NCBI GenBank assembly: GCA_938016505.1
Contig: CALLWN010000079.1
Span: forward strand, 1-7,718
Length of the DNA stretch: 7,718 nt
Direction: 5' to 3'
Origin: an uncultured Sphingomonadaceae bacterium
Lineage (GTDB): Bacteria > Pseudomonadota > Alphaproteobacteria > Sphingomonadales > Sphingomonadaceae
The position numbers and the translations under genes were made by a program. How positions within the stretch are numbered: the stretch's first letter is position 1; every line of letters starts with the position of its first letter. Of this stretch, positions 1-6,935 are shown in pieces. The notes below the pieces were generated by a model. That model searched no databases, had not been told where the DNA came from, and saw only the letters and a program-made list of their open reading frames with translations.

Positions 1-1744
1 CGCGTTCAACGCCGCCTTTCACCTGCCCAATTTTGCTGGCGCCAACCCGGCCTTCTTCGAGGATGTCAACGCCCACCGGTTCGACTTCTACTCGAACATC
101 CGGCCAACCAACGCCCAGGACACGTTCGAATTCTCGGGCAAGGTGGATCATGACTTCGGGCCGGTCAGGCTGGTGGCGTGGGCGCTCTATTCGAATGTGA
201 AGCAGGATCTTGTCGCCGACGGCACCTCGGCCGACTTTGCCCGCTACATTTCGGCGGCAAACCCGGCAGGGGCCGCGACGGTCAACGCCTGCTTCGCCTC
301 GACCGCGGCGCTCACCGGCTACCCGCTCAACCCGCCGGCCTTCATCGGCCAGATCCCGGTGCCGTTCATCTTCGCGCCGGCCAATGGTTCGACCTTCGGG
401 CCCTATTCGCCGACCACGTGCGACGGGACCCAGTATCAGAAGCGCGACCAGGAGGATGTGAGCGCCGAGATCCGGCTGGTGTCCAACACCGACAGCCCGC
501 TCTCGTGGCAGGCGGGCTTCTACTATCTTCACATCGACCGGACGGTTGCCATCAACCTCGCCGGCGACACGGGTGCCGGGGTGATCAAGGCGATCTACAA
601 TGCGCCGGGGACGGCGAACCCGACCTCGCAGCTTCTGGCCGACAATTTCCGCACCAATGTCTATGCCGTGTTCGGCGGGGCCGACTGGAAGGCCTCCGAT
701 CGGTTCACGGCCGGTGCGGCGCTGCGCTACGACATCGAGAAGCGCCGGGCGATCCCGCTGGTGCCGAACGTGCCCGACCCGTTCACGGGCGGACCGATCA
801 ACCCCGGCCAGGCCTTCGGCCCGCTCCAGGAACAGTCGAACAGCTGGTCGCAGGTGCAACCCAAGGTGACGCTGAGCTACCGGCCGAACAGCGCCACCAA
901 CATCTATGCCAACTGGGGAATCGGCTTCAAGTCGGGTGGGTTCAACAACCAGGGGTCGGCGGCGATCGTCGACCAGAATTTCGTCCAGTTCATTGGCGCA
1001 AATGTTTCAATCCGCGACCAGTATGACAAGGAGACCTCGAATGCGGTCGAGGCCGGGGTCAAGGGTTCACTCTTCGGCGGCCGGGTCAGTTATGACGTCG
1101 CCGGCTATTTCACCAACGTGACCGACATGCAGTTCTTCGAGTTCTTCGTGGGCGGGTTTGGGCTGCTGCGGGTGGTCTCCAACATCGACAAGGTGCGGCT
1201 CTATGGCGGGGAAGTGAATCTCTCGGCGCAGGTGCGCGACGGCTGGACCGTGTTCGGCTCGGCGAACGTGACCGGGAGCGAGATTCGCGCCAACAGTTCA
1301 CGGCCCGACACGGTGGGGAACAAATCCCCTTACACGGCCGACTACACGGTGAACCTCGGCACCCAGTTGCGCCAGCCGATCGGCGCGCGCGGGCTGGCTG
1401 GGCTGGTGCGGTTCGACTGGCGGCTGACCGGGCCGACCTGGTTCCACACCGTGCAGGCGCAGGTGAAGCCGACGCTGTTCTCGGGGCTGCTGCCCGGTTC
1501 GGCGCTGGGGCTGCCGGCCTTTGTCGGCGACGCCGACTACACGATCGCGCGGCGCGACGCCTTTGGCGTGATGAGCCTGCGCGCCGGGTTCGAGACCGAC
1601 CGCTGGTCGATTGTCGGCTTCGCCGAGAATCTGACCGACAAGCGCTATCTCGCCGAGGTCATCCCGGCGATCGAGTTCGGCGGCTCGTTCCTGTCACCGG
1701 GGGCGCGGCGGCTGGTCGGGATCGAGGGGAGCCTGCGCTTCTAG
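1..1744 (+). CDS. TonB-dependent outer-membrane receptor, C-terminal part (5' end outside window)
   Basis: The frame is open from base 2 with no start needed, so the gene enters from the left edge and only its last 580 codons are visible. An internal ATG at 143 is not the real start, because the upstream codons read as the same protein. What is seen is beta-barrel: alternating aromatic and polar strands, a strand near 901-955 reading NIYANWGIGFKSGGFN, the near-terminal NLTDKRY at about 1631-1651, and a final strand ending GIEGSLRF with the terminal Phe used by the BAM machinery. The plug domain and TonB box would lie upstream. Two Cys (codons 290-292 and 419-421) flank a long loop and may form a disulfide. 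Family knowledge: such receptors import siderophores, cobalamin, glycans or aromatic compounds using TonB energy. The substrate cannot be told from this part. It may be co-transcribed with the small gene just downstream. Confidence 0.93.
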   Translation, partial: AFNAAFHLPNFAGANPAFFEDVNAHRFDFYSNIRPTNAQDTFEFSGKVDHDFGPVRLVAWALYSNVKQDLVADGTSADFARYISAANPAGAATVNACFASTAALTGYPLNPPAFIGQIPVPFIFAPANGSTFGPYSPTTCDGTQYQKRDQEDVSAEIRLVSNTDSPLSWQAGFYYLHIDRTVAINLAGDTGAGVIKAIYNAPGTANPTSQLLADNFRTNVYAVFGGADWKASDRFTAGAALRYDIEKRRAIPLVPNVPDPFTGGPINPGQAFGPLQEQSNSWSQVQPKVTLSYRPNSATNIYANWGIGFKSGGFNNQGSAAIVDQNFVQFIGANVSIRDQYDKETSNAVEAGVKGSLFGGRVSYDVAGYFTNVTDMQFFEFFVGGFGLLRVVSNIDKVRLYGGEVNLSAQVRDGWTVFGSANVTGSEIRANSSRPDTVGNKSPYTADYTVNLGTQLRQPIGARGLAGLVRFDWRLTGPTWFHTVQAQVKPTLFSGLLPGSALGLPAFVGDADYTIARRDAFGVMSLRAGFETDRWSIVGFAENLTDKRYLAEVIPAIEFGGSFLSPGARRLVGIEGSLRF

Positions 1745-1773
1745 CAGGCGGCGGGTTGCGGCAGCGAGCGGGC

Positions 1774-2247
1774 ATGGCTGATCGGGACCGAGGCAACCGC
1801 GCCCTGCTGGCGCGGGCGATGCCGGCCCTGCTGCGGCACGAAGGGACCTGGCGCGGGGTCTACCGGCATTTCGGCCCCGACGGCCGGCTCGAGGACGCGC
1901 ACGAGACGGAGGTCGCCTGCCGGTTTCCCGAGGACGGGCCCCATGCCTATGTCCAGCACAACAGGTTCAAATGGGCGGACGGGCGGGTGCGGACCAGCGT
2001 GCTTCCGGGCCGGCTGGAGGGGGATCGGCTGTGGTGGGATGTCGAGACCTTCCACGGCTATGCGTGGCAGACTCGCGATGATGTGATCCTGCTGAACCTG
2101 ACCCGCAAGGACGAGCCCGGCGCGCACTTCATCGAGACGATCATCCTCGGCGCAACCGGGACCCACCGGGCGCGGACCTGGCACTGGTTCCGCGATGGCC
2201 GGCTGTTCCGCCGGACGCTGTGCGACGAAAGCCGGGTGGAGGGCTGA
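1774..2247 (+). CDS. DUF3598/lipocalin-like small protein of unknown function
   Basis: This is a 157-residue protein if started at the ATG at 1774. A TTG at 1756 would add six residues (MRQRAG), but the ATG has a weak purine-rich GAGCGGG just upstream and suits the family better. It has no signal peptide or membrane segment, so it is probably cytoplasmic. It is rich in Trp and charged residues: HEGTWRGVYRHF (22-33), CRFPEDGPHAYVQ (49-61), RLWWDVETFHGYAW (85-98), LTRKDEPGAHF (109-119) and TWHWFRDGRLFRRTLCDE (135-152). This pattern resembles the DUF3598 lipocalin-like family, in which a beta barrel is expected to bind a small ligand. The assignment is from memory of motif style and is tentative. 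The gene starts 29 bases after the receptor stop on the same strand, so an operon is likely. No enzymatic role can be assigned. Its stop lies 22 bases from the convergent hydroxybutyryl-CoA dehydrogenase stop. Confidence 0.8.
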   Translation: MADRDRGNRALLARAMPALLRHEGTWRGVYRHFGPDGRLEDAHETEVACRFPEDGPHAYVQHNRFKWADGRVRTSVLPGRLEGDRLWWDVETFHGYAWQTRDDVILLNLTRKDEPGAHFIETIILGATGTHRARTWHWFRDGRLFRRTLCDESRVEG

Positions 2248-2269
2248 CCGGACGGGCCCCGCGGTGGTC

Positions 2270-3130
2270 TCAGCGGGTCGGGACGGGCTTCTCGCCGGAA
2301 TAGTCGTAGAAGCCGCGGCCCGACTTGCGGCCGTACCAGCCGGCCTCGACATATTTGGTGAGCAGCGGGGCCGGGCGATACTTTGGATCGCCGGTGGCCT
2401 TCTGCATGACAAGCATGATGGCGTGCAGCGTGTCGAGCCCGACGAAGTCGGCGAGGGTGAGCGGGCCCATCGGGTGGTTGGCGCCGAGGCGCAGGCCGGT
2501 GTCGATGTCCTCGACCGAGCCGACGCCCTCGCCGAGCGCGAAGATCGCCTCGTTCATCATGGGACACAGCACGCGGTTGACGATGAAGGACGGCGAATCG
2601 GCCGAGACGATCGCGGTCTTGCCGAAGCCCTCGACCAGCGTGCGGGCAGCGGCCCCGGTTTCGGCCGAGGTGGCGAGACCCGGGATGATCTCGACCAGCT
2701 TCATCACGGGCACGGGATTGAAGAAGTGGAGACCCACGAAGCGGTCGGGCCGATCGGTCGCGGCCGCGAGCATGGTGATCGAGATGGACGAGGTGTTGGT
2801 GGCCAGCACGGCGTGGGGGGCGAGCGCGAGGGAGGCAAAGATCTTCTGCTTGAGGCCCTCATTCTCGGTCGCGGCCTCGATCACGAAATCGGCGTCGGCG
2901 AGCGGCCCCGTGTCTCCGGCGGCAGTGATCCGGGCGAGGAGCGCCTCGGCTGCGGCGGGCTCGAGGCTCCCCTTGCCGACCTGGCGGGCGAGCGCCCTTT
3001 CGATTGCGGCCTTGCCGGCTTCGGCACGGTCGAGGGCGATGTCGGTCAGCGTGACGGCGTGGCCGGCGGCAGCCGCGACCTGGGCGATGCCCGACCCCAT
3101 GATGCCCGCACCGATGACCCCGACCTTCAT
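2270..3130 (-). CDS. hbd: 3-hydroxybutyryl-CoA (3-hydroxyacyl-CoA) dehydrogenase
   Basis: This soluble enzyme oxidises L-3-hydroxyacyl-CoA to 3-oxoacyl-CoA with NAD(P), in beta-oxidation or butanoate/PHB-linked metabolism. Its 286 residues match the single-domain Hbd/PaaH family (about 280-290). The N-terminal Rossmann fold has [11 protein letters not shown] (7-17) and an acidic D30 at the end of strand 2, which favours NAD. The catalytic set is complete by spacing: Ser114 in TNTSSI, His135 in HFFNP, Glu147 in KLVEII and Asn185 in FIVNRV. The C-terminal dimerisation domain carries [18 protein letters not shown] and ends with the typical [15 protein letters not shown] chose the ATG at 3130 because GAGGGG at 3139-3144 is a good ribosome binding site; an upstream GTG at 3157 would add nine atypical residues. 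It is the last gene of the minus-strand run. Hbd next to etfBA is common in Alphaproteobacteria; here three genes separate them. Confidence 0.95.
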   Translation of the reverse strand: MKVGVIGAGIMGSGIAQVAAAAGHAVTLTDIALDRAEAGKAAIERALARQVGKGSLEPAAAEALLARITAAGDTGPLADADFVIEAATENEGLKQKIFASLALAPHAVLATNTSSISITMLAAATDRPDRFVGLHFFNPVPVMKLVEIIPGLATSAETGAAARTLVEGFGKTAIVSADSPSFIVNRVLCPMMNEAIFALGEGVGSVEDIDTGLRLGANHPMGPLTLADFVGLDTLHAIMLVMQKATGDPKYRPAPLLTKYVEAGWYGRKSGRGFYDYSGEKPVPTR

Positions 3131-3197
3131 GCGCCTGTCCCCTCGACCGGTTTGCACGCGGGGCTAGCCAAGCGGGGCGCGATGGGCAAGCCGGGCG

Positions 3198-3521
3198 TCA
3201 GTGGCCCTTTCGCGTGGTGGTGCGACCGATCTCGCGGGCGTAGGCGCGGACGAGCTTGTCGGCGGCGCCTGCGGCGGCGAGATCGACCGTTCTGGCATCG
3301 TGGGTGACGGTGATGGGATCGCGGCCGCGGGGGCGGGCCTCGAGCGTCGCCCGTTTGCCGGCCGCGGACCGGTGGCGGCCGTCGGGATCGGAGAGGTGGA
3401 GTTCGACCCGGGTGAGATCATCGGCGATGCGGTCGAGCCTGGTGCGGACCGCGGCCTCGATCCGGGCGCGGACGTCATCGTCTCCGGTGATGCTGTTGGA
3501 CGTGTTGAACTGAAACTCCAT
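3198..3521 (-). CDS. Short HPF/RaiA-family ribosome-associated (hibernation) protein
   Basis: This 107-residue basic protein corresponds to the single N-terminal domain of the HPF/RaiA (sigma-54 modulation) family, with no long-HPF C-terminal dimerisation domain. The expected beta-alpha-beta-beta-beta-alpha pattern is visible: MEFQFNTSN strand, helix at about 16-34 (VRARIEAAVRTRLDRIADDL), RVELHLSD (38-45), KRATLEARPRG (56-66), DPITVTHDA (68-76), and the helix LAAAGAADKLVRAYAREIG. Family knowledge: such proteins bind the 30S decoding region and inactivate or protect ribosomes in stationary phase or stress. The start is the ATG at 3519-3521, preceded by GGGAGA five bases upstream. That site lies in the 3' arm of a perfect hairpin (separate entry), so translation may be structure-controlled. 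It sits between the PEP-CTERM gene and hbd, away from the rpoN locus where hpf often lies, so it could be a second paralogue. Confidence 0.85.
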   Translation of the reverse strand: MEFQFNTSNSITGDDDVRARIEAAVRTRLDRIADDLTRVELHLSDPDGRHRSAAGKRATLEARPRGRDPITVTHDARTVDLAAAGAADKLVRAYAREIGRTTTRKGH

Positions 3522-3522
3522 G

Positions 3523-3545
3523 CCGTCTCCCTTTCGGGGAGACGG
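3523..3545 (-). promoter_or_regulatory. 9-bp perfect hairpin containing the HPF-gene ribosome binding site
   Basis: Bases 3523-3531 (CCGTCTCCC) pair perfectly with 3537-3545 (GGGAGACGG) around a five-base loop. On the minus transcript the 3' arm carries GGGAGA, the likely Shine-Dalgarno of the HPF-like gene, ending one base before its ATG. Such a stem would occlude the ribosome binding site and could work as a translational switch. It could instead act as a terminator for the PEP-CTERM gene ending at 3581, but no U-tract follows; the start codon does. The structure is seen directly; its function is inferred. Confidence 0.5.
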
Positions 3546-3580
3546 GGTGGAGCAGCGGTGCTGAACGGGCGCCGAACGGC

Positions 3581-5029
3581 TCAGGCGGAGGCGGCGCCGG
3601 TGCGGCGGCGGCGCGCCATGCCCCCGACGAGGCCGAAGCCGGCGATCAGCATGGCCCAGGTGGCGGGCTCGGGCACGACGGCAGCGAGCGAATCCCCGGA
3701 CAGCCGGAAGCCGTAGATGAACGTCGGGATGAGCGCGGTTCCATCCGGGCAGGCGCTGTTGAGCGCGACCTGCACCGAGAAGCCGCCCGGGCCGCTGGTG
3801 CAGATGTCGGACTGGATGCCGCCGCCCGACTGGGTGACCGAGAAGTCGTTGTCGGTGATGAGGAACATGGAGAGGCCGCCATCGACCCAGGGGCCGAGGG
3901 CGAGACCCTCGATCTTCTCCCCGACGGCGACTCCGGCCTCGGCGAGCGCGGCGTGGACATCAAGGTAGAGCATCTTGCCGACCGGGACGACACCGTCGGG
4001 AAGGCTGTTGGTCCCGGTGAGGTCGATCGCCGACACATCGGTCGCGCCGCCGAGGCTGACGAGATAGACCCGCTTGCTGGCCACTGGCAGGCCCGTTGCG
4101 GTGGGATCGCCGATGCCATAGCCGCGGTTGTCGCGCTCCGTCACGAGCAGGAGGCCGTTGGGCAGCATGGTGATCGAGGAGACGCCGATGTTGCGCCCCT
4201 GCGAGTTGGCGCCGAAGGTGTTGCCGGGGACACGGGCGTTGATGTCGGCCAGCGCCTCGAGCTGGTAGATATACTGGGCGCCCGGCTCGCCCGTGGCGTA
4301 GTCGTAGGTGACGATTCGAAGGTTGCGGCTGCGGCGGCCATCGGGCGCGCCCTCGTTCACCAGCGGATCCTGCATGATGCCGATGACGGTCTTGCCGTCG
4401 TTGGAGATGGTGAGCCCCTCGAAGCCGCGATTGTCCTGGCGGCCGGTGCTGATCGTCGGGCGGCCGTCGACATAGTTGGGCGTTCCGTCAGGCTGGCGCG
4501 GGACGAGATTGCCGGGTGTGCGGAATGCGCGGATGAAGCTGCCGTCGGGCGCGAACTCGTAGAGCGACGGGCCATATTCGTCGTTGATGAGGAAATTGCC
4601 GTTGGCGAGGCGGACCAGGCCCTCGGCATCGAGCGAGCGGCCGAGGTTGGCGGCGTCGCCCGTGGCGATGCGGGGGTTGAGCCCGGTGAAGGGCAGGCCA
4701 TCACGCGAAAGAACGACCGTGGACAGGAGGTTGAAGCCGGTGATGGTGCCCGTGGAGGAGAGCTGGAGGCCGAACTGGTGGACCCGCGGGGCGAAATCGA
4801 TGACGCCACCGCCGGGGCCGCGATCGGGAAGGCCCCAGAAGGTGCCTGTCGCGCGGTCGAAGAAGAGATCGGAGCCGAGGTTGAGGCGGCCGGCGTTGGC
4901 GCCCGGGCCGAAGCCTGAAAGGTCGGTCGCGCTGCCGGCGACTTCCCAGACTCCTGTGAAGCTGATGGTGGCCGCCGCAGGGGCGGCAGCAAGACCGAGC
5001 GCGGCGGACGCGAGAAGATGACGAATCAC
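3581..5029 (-). CDS. Secreted esterase-like-activity-of-phytase domain protein with PEPxxWA-CTERM tail
   Basis: This 482-residue exported protein has a signal peptide at 1-20 (MIRHLLASAALG...PAAA) with likely cleavage near AAA-TISF. The body matches the phytase-like beta-propeller family (PF13449) in style: LFFDRATGTFWGLPDRGPGG (55-74), LDAEGLVRLANGNFLINDEYGPSLYEF (133-159), NRGFEGLTISNDGKT (200-214), SSITMLPNGLLLVTERDNRGYG (284-305) and EKIEGLALGP (371-380). Residues 453-476 form a PEP-CTERM sorting signal: PEPATWA, a hydrophobic helix, then ARRRR, of the PEPxxWA subtype. Exosortase would process it, so it is probably displayed or released at the cell surface. Cys410 and Cys427 may pair after export. 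The start is a GTG at 5029, fixed by a strong AGGAGG at 5037-5042 seven bases upstream. The domain name implies phosphoester hydrolysis, but activity in this family is mostly unproven. No exosortase gene is in the window. Confidence 0.92.
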   Translation of the reverse strand: MIRHLLASAALGLAAAPAAATISFTGVWEVAGSATDLSGFGPGANAGRLNLGSDLFFDRATGTFWGLPDRGPGGGVIDFAPRVHQFGLQLSSTGTITGFNLLSTVVLSRDGLPFTGLNPRIATGDAANLGRSLDAEGLVRLANGNFLINDEYGPSLYEFAPDGSFIRAFRTPGNLVPRQPDGTPNYVDGRPTISTGRQDNRGFEGLTISNDGKTVIGIMQDPLVNEGAPDGRRSRNLRIVTYDYATGEPGAQYIYQLEALADINARVPGNTFGANSQGRNIGVSSITMLPNGLLLVTERDNRGYGIGDPTATGLPVASKRVYLVSLGGATDVSAIDLTGTNSLPDGVVPVGKMLYLDVHAALAEAGVAVGEKIEGLALGPWVDGGLSMFLITDNDFSVTQSGGGIQSDICTSGPGGFSVQVALNSACPDGTALIPTFIYGFRLSGDSLAAVVPEPATWAMLIAGFGLVGGMARRRRTGAASA

Positions 5030-5036
5030 GGAAAGC

Positions 5037-5042
5037 CCTCCT
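5037..5042 (-). promoter_or_regulatory. Strong Shine-Dalgarno for the PEP-CTERM gene (GTG start)
   Basis: The minus strand reads AGGAGG with seven bases before the GTG at 5029. This is the best ribosome binding site in the window and decides a non-ATG start; no in-frame ATG lies near the signal-peptide N-terminus to compete. It predicts efficient translation despite the GTG. Confidence 0.75.
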
Positions 5043-5107
5043 GCACTTGGTGTGCCGCCGCATCATGACAGGCGCGTGGAGATATGGTTACCGGTCAATG
5101 ACGGAGA

Positions 5108-5878
5108 TCAGGGCGCGTCGAACAGGCGGTTGAGCCAGGCGGCGAGGCGCAGCCCGCCCCTGGCGAGCTGGGCTTCGAGCGTGGCGCGCTGGGCGTAGAC
5201 ATAGTCCCACGCCAGCTCGGGGTCTGCCGGGTAGAGGGTGGCGCGGATCGCGACCGCGTCATCGACCCATTGCTCCGGGTCGGGGCTGGACCATGAGCGG
5301 AGCTGGTCGGGGGTGAGGCGGCGCTGCAGCCTTGCCGTCCACTCGCTGTAGGACAGGCGCTCGTGATCGATGAGGTCGCCATCCCAGACCGCGTGAAGGT
5401 TGGTCTCGCGGCCGAAGAAGCGGACCCTGACATCGTTGCCGCCGCGGTCGCCGGGGCGGCCGACGTGGAGCGGCTGGGCGAGATCGCCGACAATGTGGAT
5501 GGCGAAGCGGAGCGCGAGCGCCTTGTCGTCGCGGCTGGCGGCAGGGTCGCGGAGCGTTGCGGCGAAGCGGTCGAGCGCGGTGAGCGCATCGCCCTGCGCT
5601 GGCGGGGGCTGGTCGCGCCAGCGCCTGCCGTCGGGGACGGTGACATAGTGCCAGGGGCTGGCCGTGACCCGCCAGAACAGGCCTGGCGCCGAGCGCATCT
5701 CGTCGGGCCAGGTCGAAGCCTCGGCGAGGCTCTCGGTGCCGAGGATCTCGAGGACCGCGGCGCGGGCCCTGGGGCCGAGATACTGGTCTGCGAGCGCGCC
5801 GGTGATGCGATGGCCGGTCGGGCCCCAGGCGGCTGCCGGCGAGGCCAGAAGCAGGGCGAGGAGGAGGAGGCTGCGCAC
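5108..5878 (-). CDS. Secreted S1/P1-type zinc-dependent nuclease
   Basis: This exported nuclease is about 256 residues and resembles S1/P1, which cleave single-stranded DNA and RNA to 5'-mononucleotides using three zinc ions. A short signal peptide (MRSLLLLALLLASPAAA) precedes a mature N-terminus beginning with Trp18, which is required because the Trp1 amino group and carbonyl bind zinc. All nine zinc ligands can be placed (numbered from the 5878 start): W18, H23 in WGPTGH, D59 in WPDEM, H77 in WHY, H128, D132 and H138 in HIVGDLAQPLH, and H162 and D166 in NLHAVWD. Spacings between neighbouring ligands match P1 except for a slightly longer D59-H77 interval. The start is ambiguous. GTG at 5884 directly abuts the GGGGAGG motif (5885-5891), while GTG at 5878 is six bases from it, so I prefer 5878. 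It begins 35 bases after etfA and is probably co-transcribed. It likely works in periplasm or medium to harvest nucleic-acid phosphate and nucleosides (inference). Confidence 0.95.
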   Translation of the reverse strand: MRSLLLLALLLASPAAAWGPTGHRITGALADQYLGPRARAAVLEILGTESLAEASTWPDEMRSAPGLFWRVTASPWHYVTVPDGRRWRDQPPPAQGDALTALDRFAATLRDPAASRDDKALALRFAIHIVGDLAQPLHVGRPGDRGGNDVRVRFFGRETNLHAVWDGDLIDHERLSYSEWTARLQRRLTPDQLRSWSSPDPEQWVDDAVAIRATLYPADPELAWDYVYAQRATLEAQLARGGLRLAAWLNRLFDAP

Positions 5879-5884
5879 GGCCAC

Positions 5885-5891
5885 CCTCCCC
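5885..5891 (-). promoter_or_regulatory. Shine-Dalgarno that decides the nuclease start
   Basis: The minus strand reads GGGGAGG, immediately followed by GTG-GCC-GTG. The first GTG (5884) is too close for normal initiation. The second (5878) has six bases of spacing, so the protein likely lacks the first two possible residues. Confidence 0.5.
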
Positions 5892-5913
5892 TGCCTCTGC
5901 TGCGCGCCGGGCC

Positions 5914-6858
5914 CTAGAGCCTTGCGGTGAGTTCGGGGACGAGCTGGAACAGGTCGCCGACGAGGCCGAAGTCGGCGACCTGGAAGATGGGCGCCTCCTC
6001 GTCCTTGTTGATGGCGACGATGATCTTGGAGTCCTTCATGCCGGCGAGATGCTGGATCGCGCCCGAGATGCCGACGGCGACATAGAGTTCCGGCGCCACG
6101 ATCTTGCCGGTCTGGCCGACCTGGTAGTCGTTGGGGACATAGCCGGCATCGACTGCCGCGCGCGAGGCGCCGACGGCAGCGCCGAGCTTGTCGGCGAGCG
6201 GCTCGATGGTGGTGTGGAAGGCTTCGCTCGAGCCGAGCGCGCGGCCGCCCGAGACGATGATCTTGGCCGAGGTGAGCTCGGGCCGCGCGGAGGCAGTGAG
6301 CTCGGCGCCGCGGAACGCCGAGAGGCCGGCATCGCCGGGACCGGAGACCGGCTCGACCGGCGCTGCCCCGCCGGTCGCGGCCGCCTTGGCGAAGGCGGTG
6401 CCGCGCACGGTGATCACCTTCTTTGCGTCAGCCGAGCGGACGGTTGCAATGGCGTTGCCGGCGTAGATCGGGCGGGTGAAGGTGTCTGCGCTCTCGACCG
6501 AGAGGATGTCGGACAGCTGGGCGACGTCGAGCATGGCGGCAACGCGCGGGGCGATGTTCTTGCCGCGCGAGGTGGCCGGTGCGACGAAGGCGTCATAGCC
6601 GGCCATCAGCCCGGCGACGAGCGGGGCGATGTTCTCGGGAAGCGCGTGGGCATAGGCTGGGCTGTCGGCGTGGAGCACCCTGGCGACGCCCTCCACCTTC
6701 GCTGCCGCCTCGGCGACGGTGCCGGCGCTTTCGCCGGCGACGAGGAGGTGGACATCGCCGCCGGTATGGCCGGCGAGCTGACGCGCGGCCGTGACGGCTG
6801 CGAGCGTCGCGTCCTTCAGCTGGCTGTTGTCATGTTCGGCGAGGACGAGGATGCTCAT
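5914..6858 (-). CDS. etfA: Electron transfer flavoprotein alpha subunit
   Basis: This 314-residue cytoplasmic FAD-binding subunit of ETF pairs with the adjacent EtfB. The heterodimer accepts electrons from acyl-CoA and related dehydrogenases and passes them to ETF-quinone oxidoreductase. The N-terminal domain begins [22 protein letters not shown] and contains [19 protein letters not shown] (92-110). The C-terminal FAD domain is highly conserved: [10 protein letters not shown] (201-210), [10 protein letters not shown] (230-239), [25 protein letters not shown] (246-270) and [17 protein letters not shown] (282-298). It looks full length and intact, with the mitochondrial/alphaproteobacterial type of motif set. 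The ATG at 6858 has GGAG six bases upstream (6865-6868). It follows etfB after 61 bases, so translation is not overlapped, but the order etfB-etfA is the usual operon. No ETF-QO or acyl-CoA dehydrogenase gene lies in the window. Confidence 0.98.
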   Translation of the reverse strand: MSILVLAEHDNSQLKDATLAAVTAARQLAGHTGGDVHLLVAGESAGTVAEAAAKVEGVARVLHADSPAYAHALPENIAPLVAGLMAGYDAFVAPATSRGKNIAPRVAAMLDVAQLSDILSVESADTFTRPIYAGNAIATVRSADAKKVITVRGTAFAKAAATGGAAPVEPVSGPGDAGLSAFRGAELTASARPELTSAKIIVSGGRALGSSEAFHTTIEPLADKLGAAVGASRAAVDAGYVPNDYQVGQTGKIVAPELYVAVGISGAIQHLAGMKDSKIIVAINKDEEAPIFQVADFGLVGDLFQLVPELTARL

Positions 6859-6888
6859 GGGGTGCTCCGTGGACTGGGCGGCGCATCG

Positions 6889-6935
6889 GGCGATCGCGCC
6901 GTGGCTGGGGTCGCGACCGTCAGGCGATCGCGCCG
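6889..6935. repeat. 13-bp direct repeat spanning the etfB-etfA junction
   Basis: GGCGATCGCGCCG occurs at 6889-6901 in the spacer and again at 6923-6935 inside the last codons of etfB. The start points are 34 bases apart. Each copy contains the palindrome GCGATCGC. The repeat could reflect a small duplication of the etfB tail into the spacer. No function is evident, and GC-rich composition makes chance repeats likelier than usual. Confidence 0.45.

Noticed and set aside
178..1026. Alternative plus-strand frame of 282 codons within the TonB receptor
   Set aside because: It is an out-of-frame reading of the receptor, rich in Arg, Pro and Gly, with no family features.
2246..2269. Bidirectional terminator in the convergent gap
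   Set aside because: Only four outer pairs and three inner pairs with a bulge can be drawn, and there is no T-run on either strand. It is too weak to list as a feature.
3131..3157. GTG start at 3157 for the hydroxybutyryl-CoA dehydrogenase
   Set aside because: The Rossmann strand begins right at the ATG at 3130, which has GAGGGG upstream; the extension is atypical.
3158..3178. GCGGGGC repeated twice, 14 bases apart, between the HPF-like gene and hbd
   Set aside because: It is short and GC-rich, with no hairpin or known site, so probably chance.
3553..3580. Small palindromes CAGC-GGT-GCTG and GCCG-AA-CGGC downstream of the phytase-like gene
   Set aside because: Four-base stems with two- or three-base loops are expected by chance at this GC content.
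3953..4918. A 321-codon plus-strand open frame opposite the phytase-like gene, and similar long frames at 2195-3307 and 6049-6975
   Set aside because: They lie antisense to well-recognised genes. Their translations are low-complexity, Gly/Arg/Asp-rich and resemble no family, as expected for shadow frames in GC-rich DNA.
5061..5098. Possible promoter upstream of the PEP-CTERM gene (TTGACC on the minus strand at 5093-5098)
   Set aside because: No -10-like hexamer lies 16-18 bases away. CATGAT is too far and CATATC too near.
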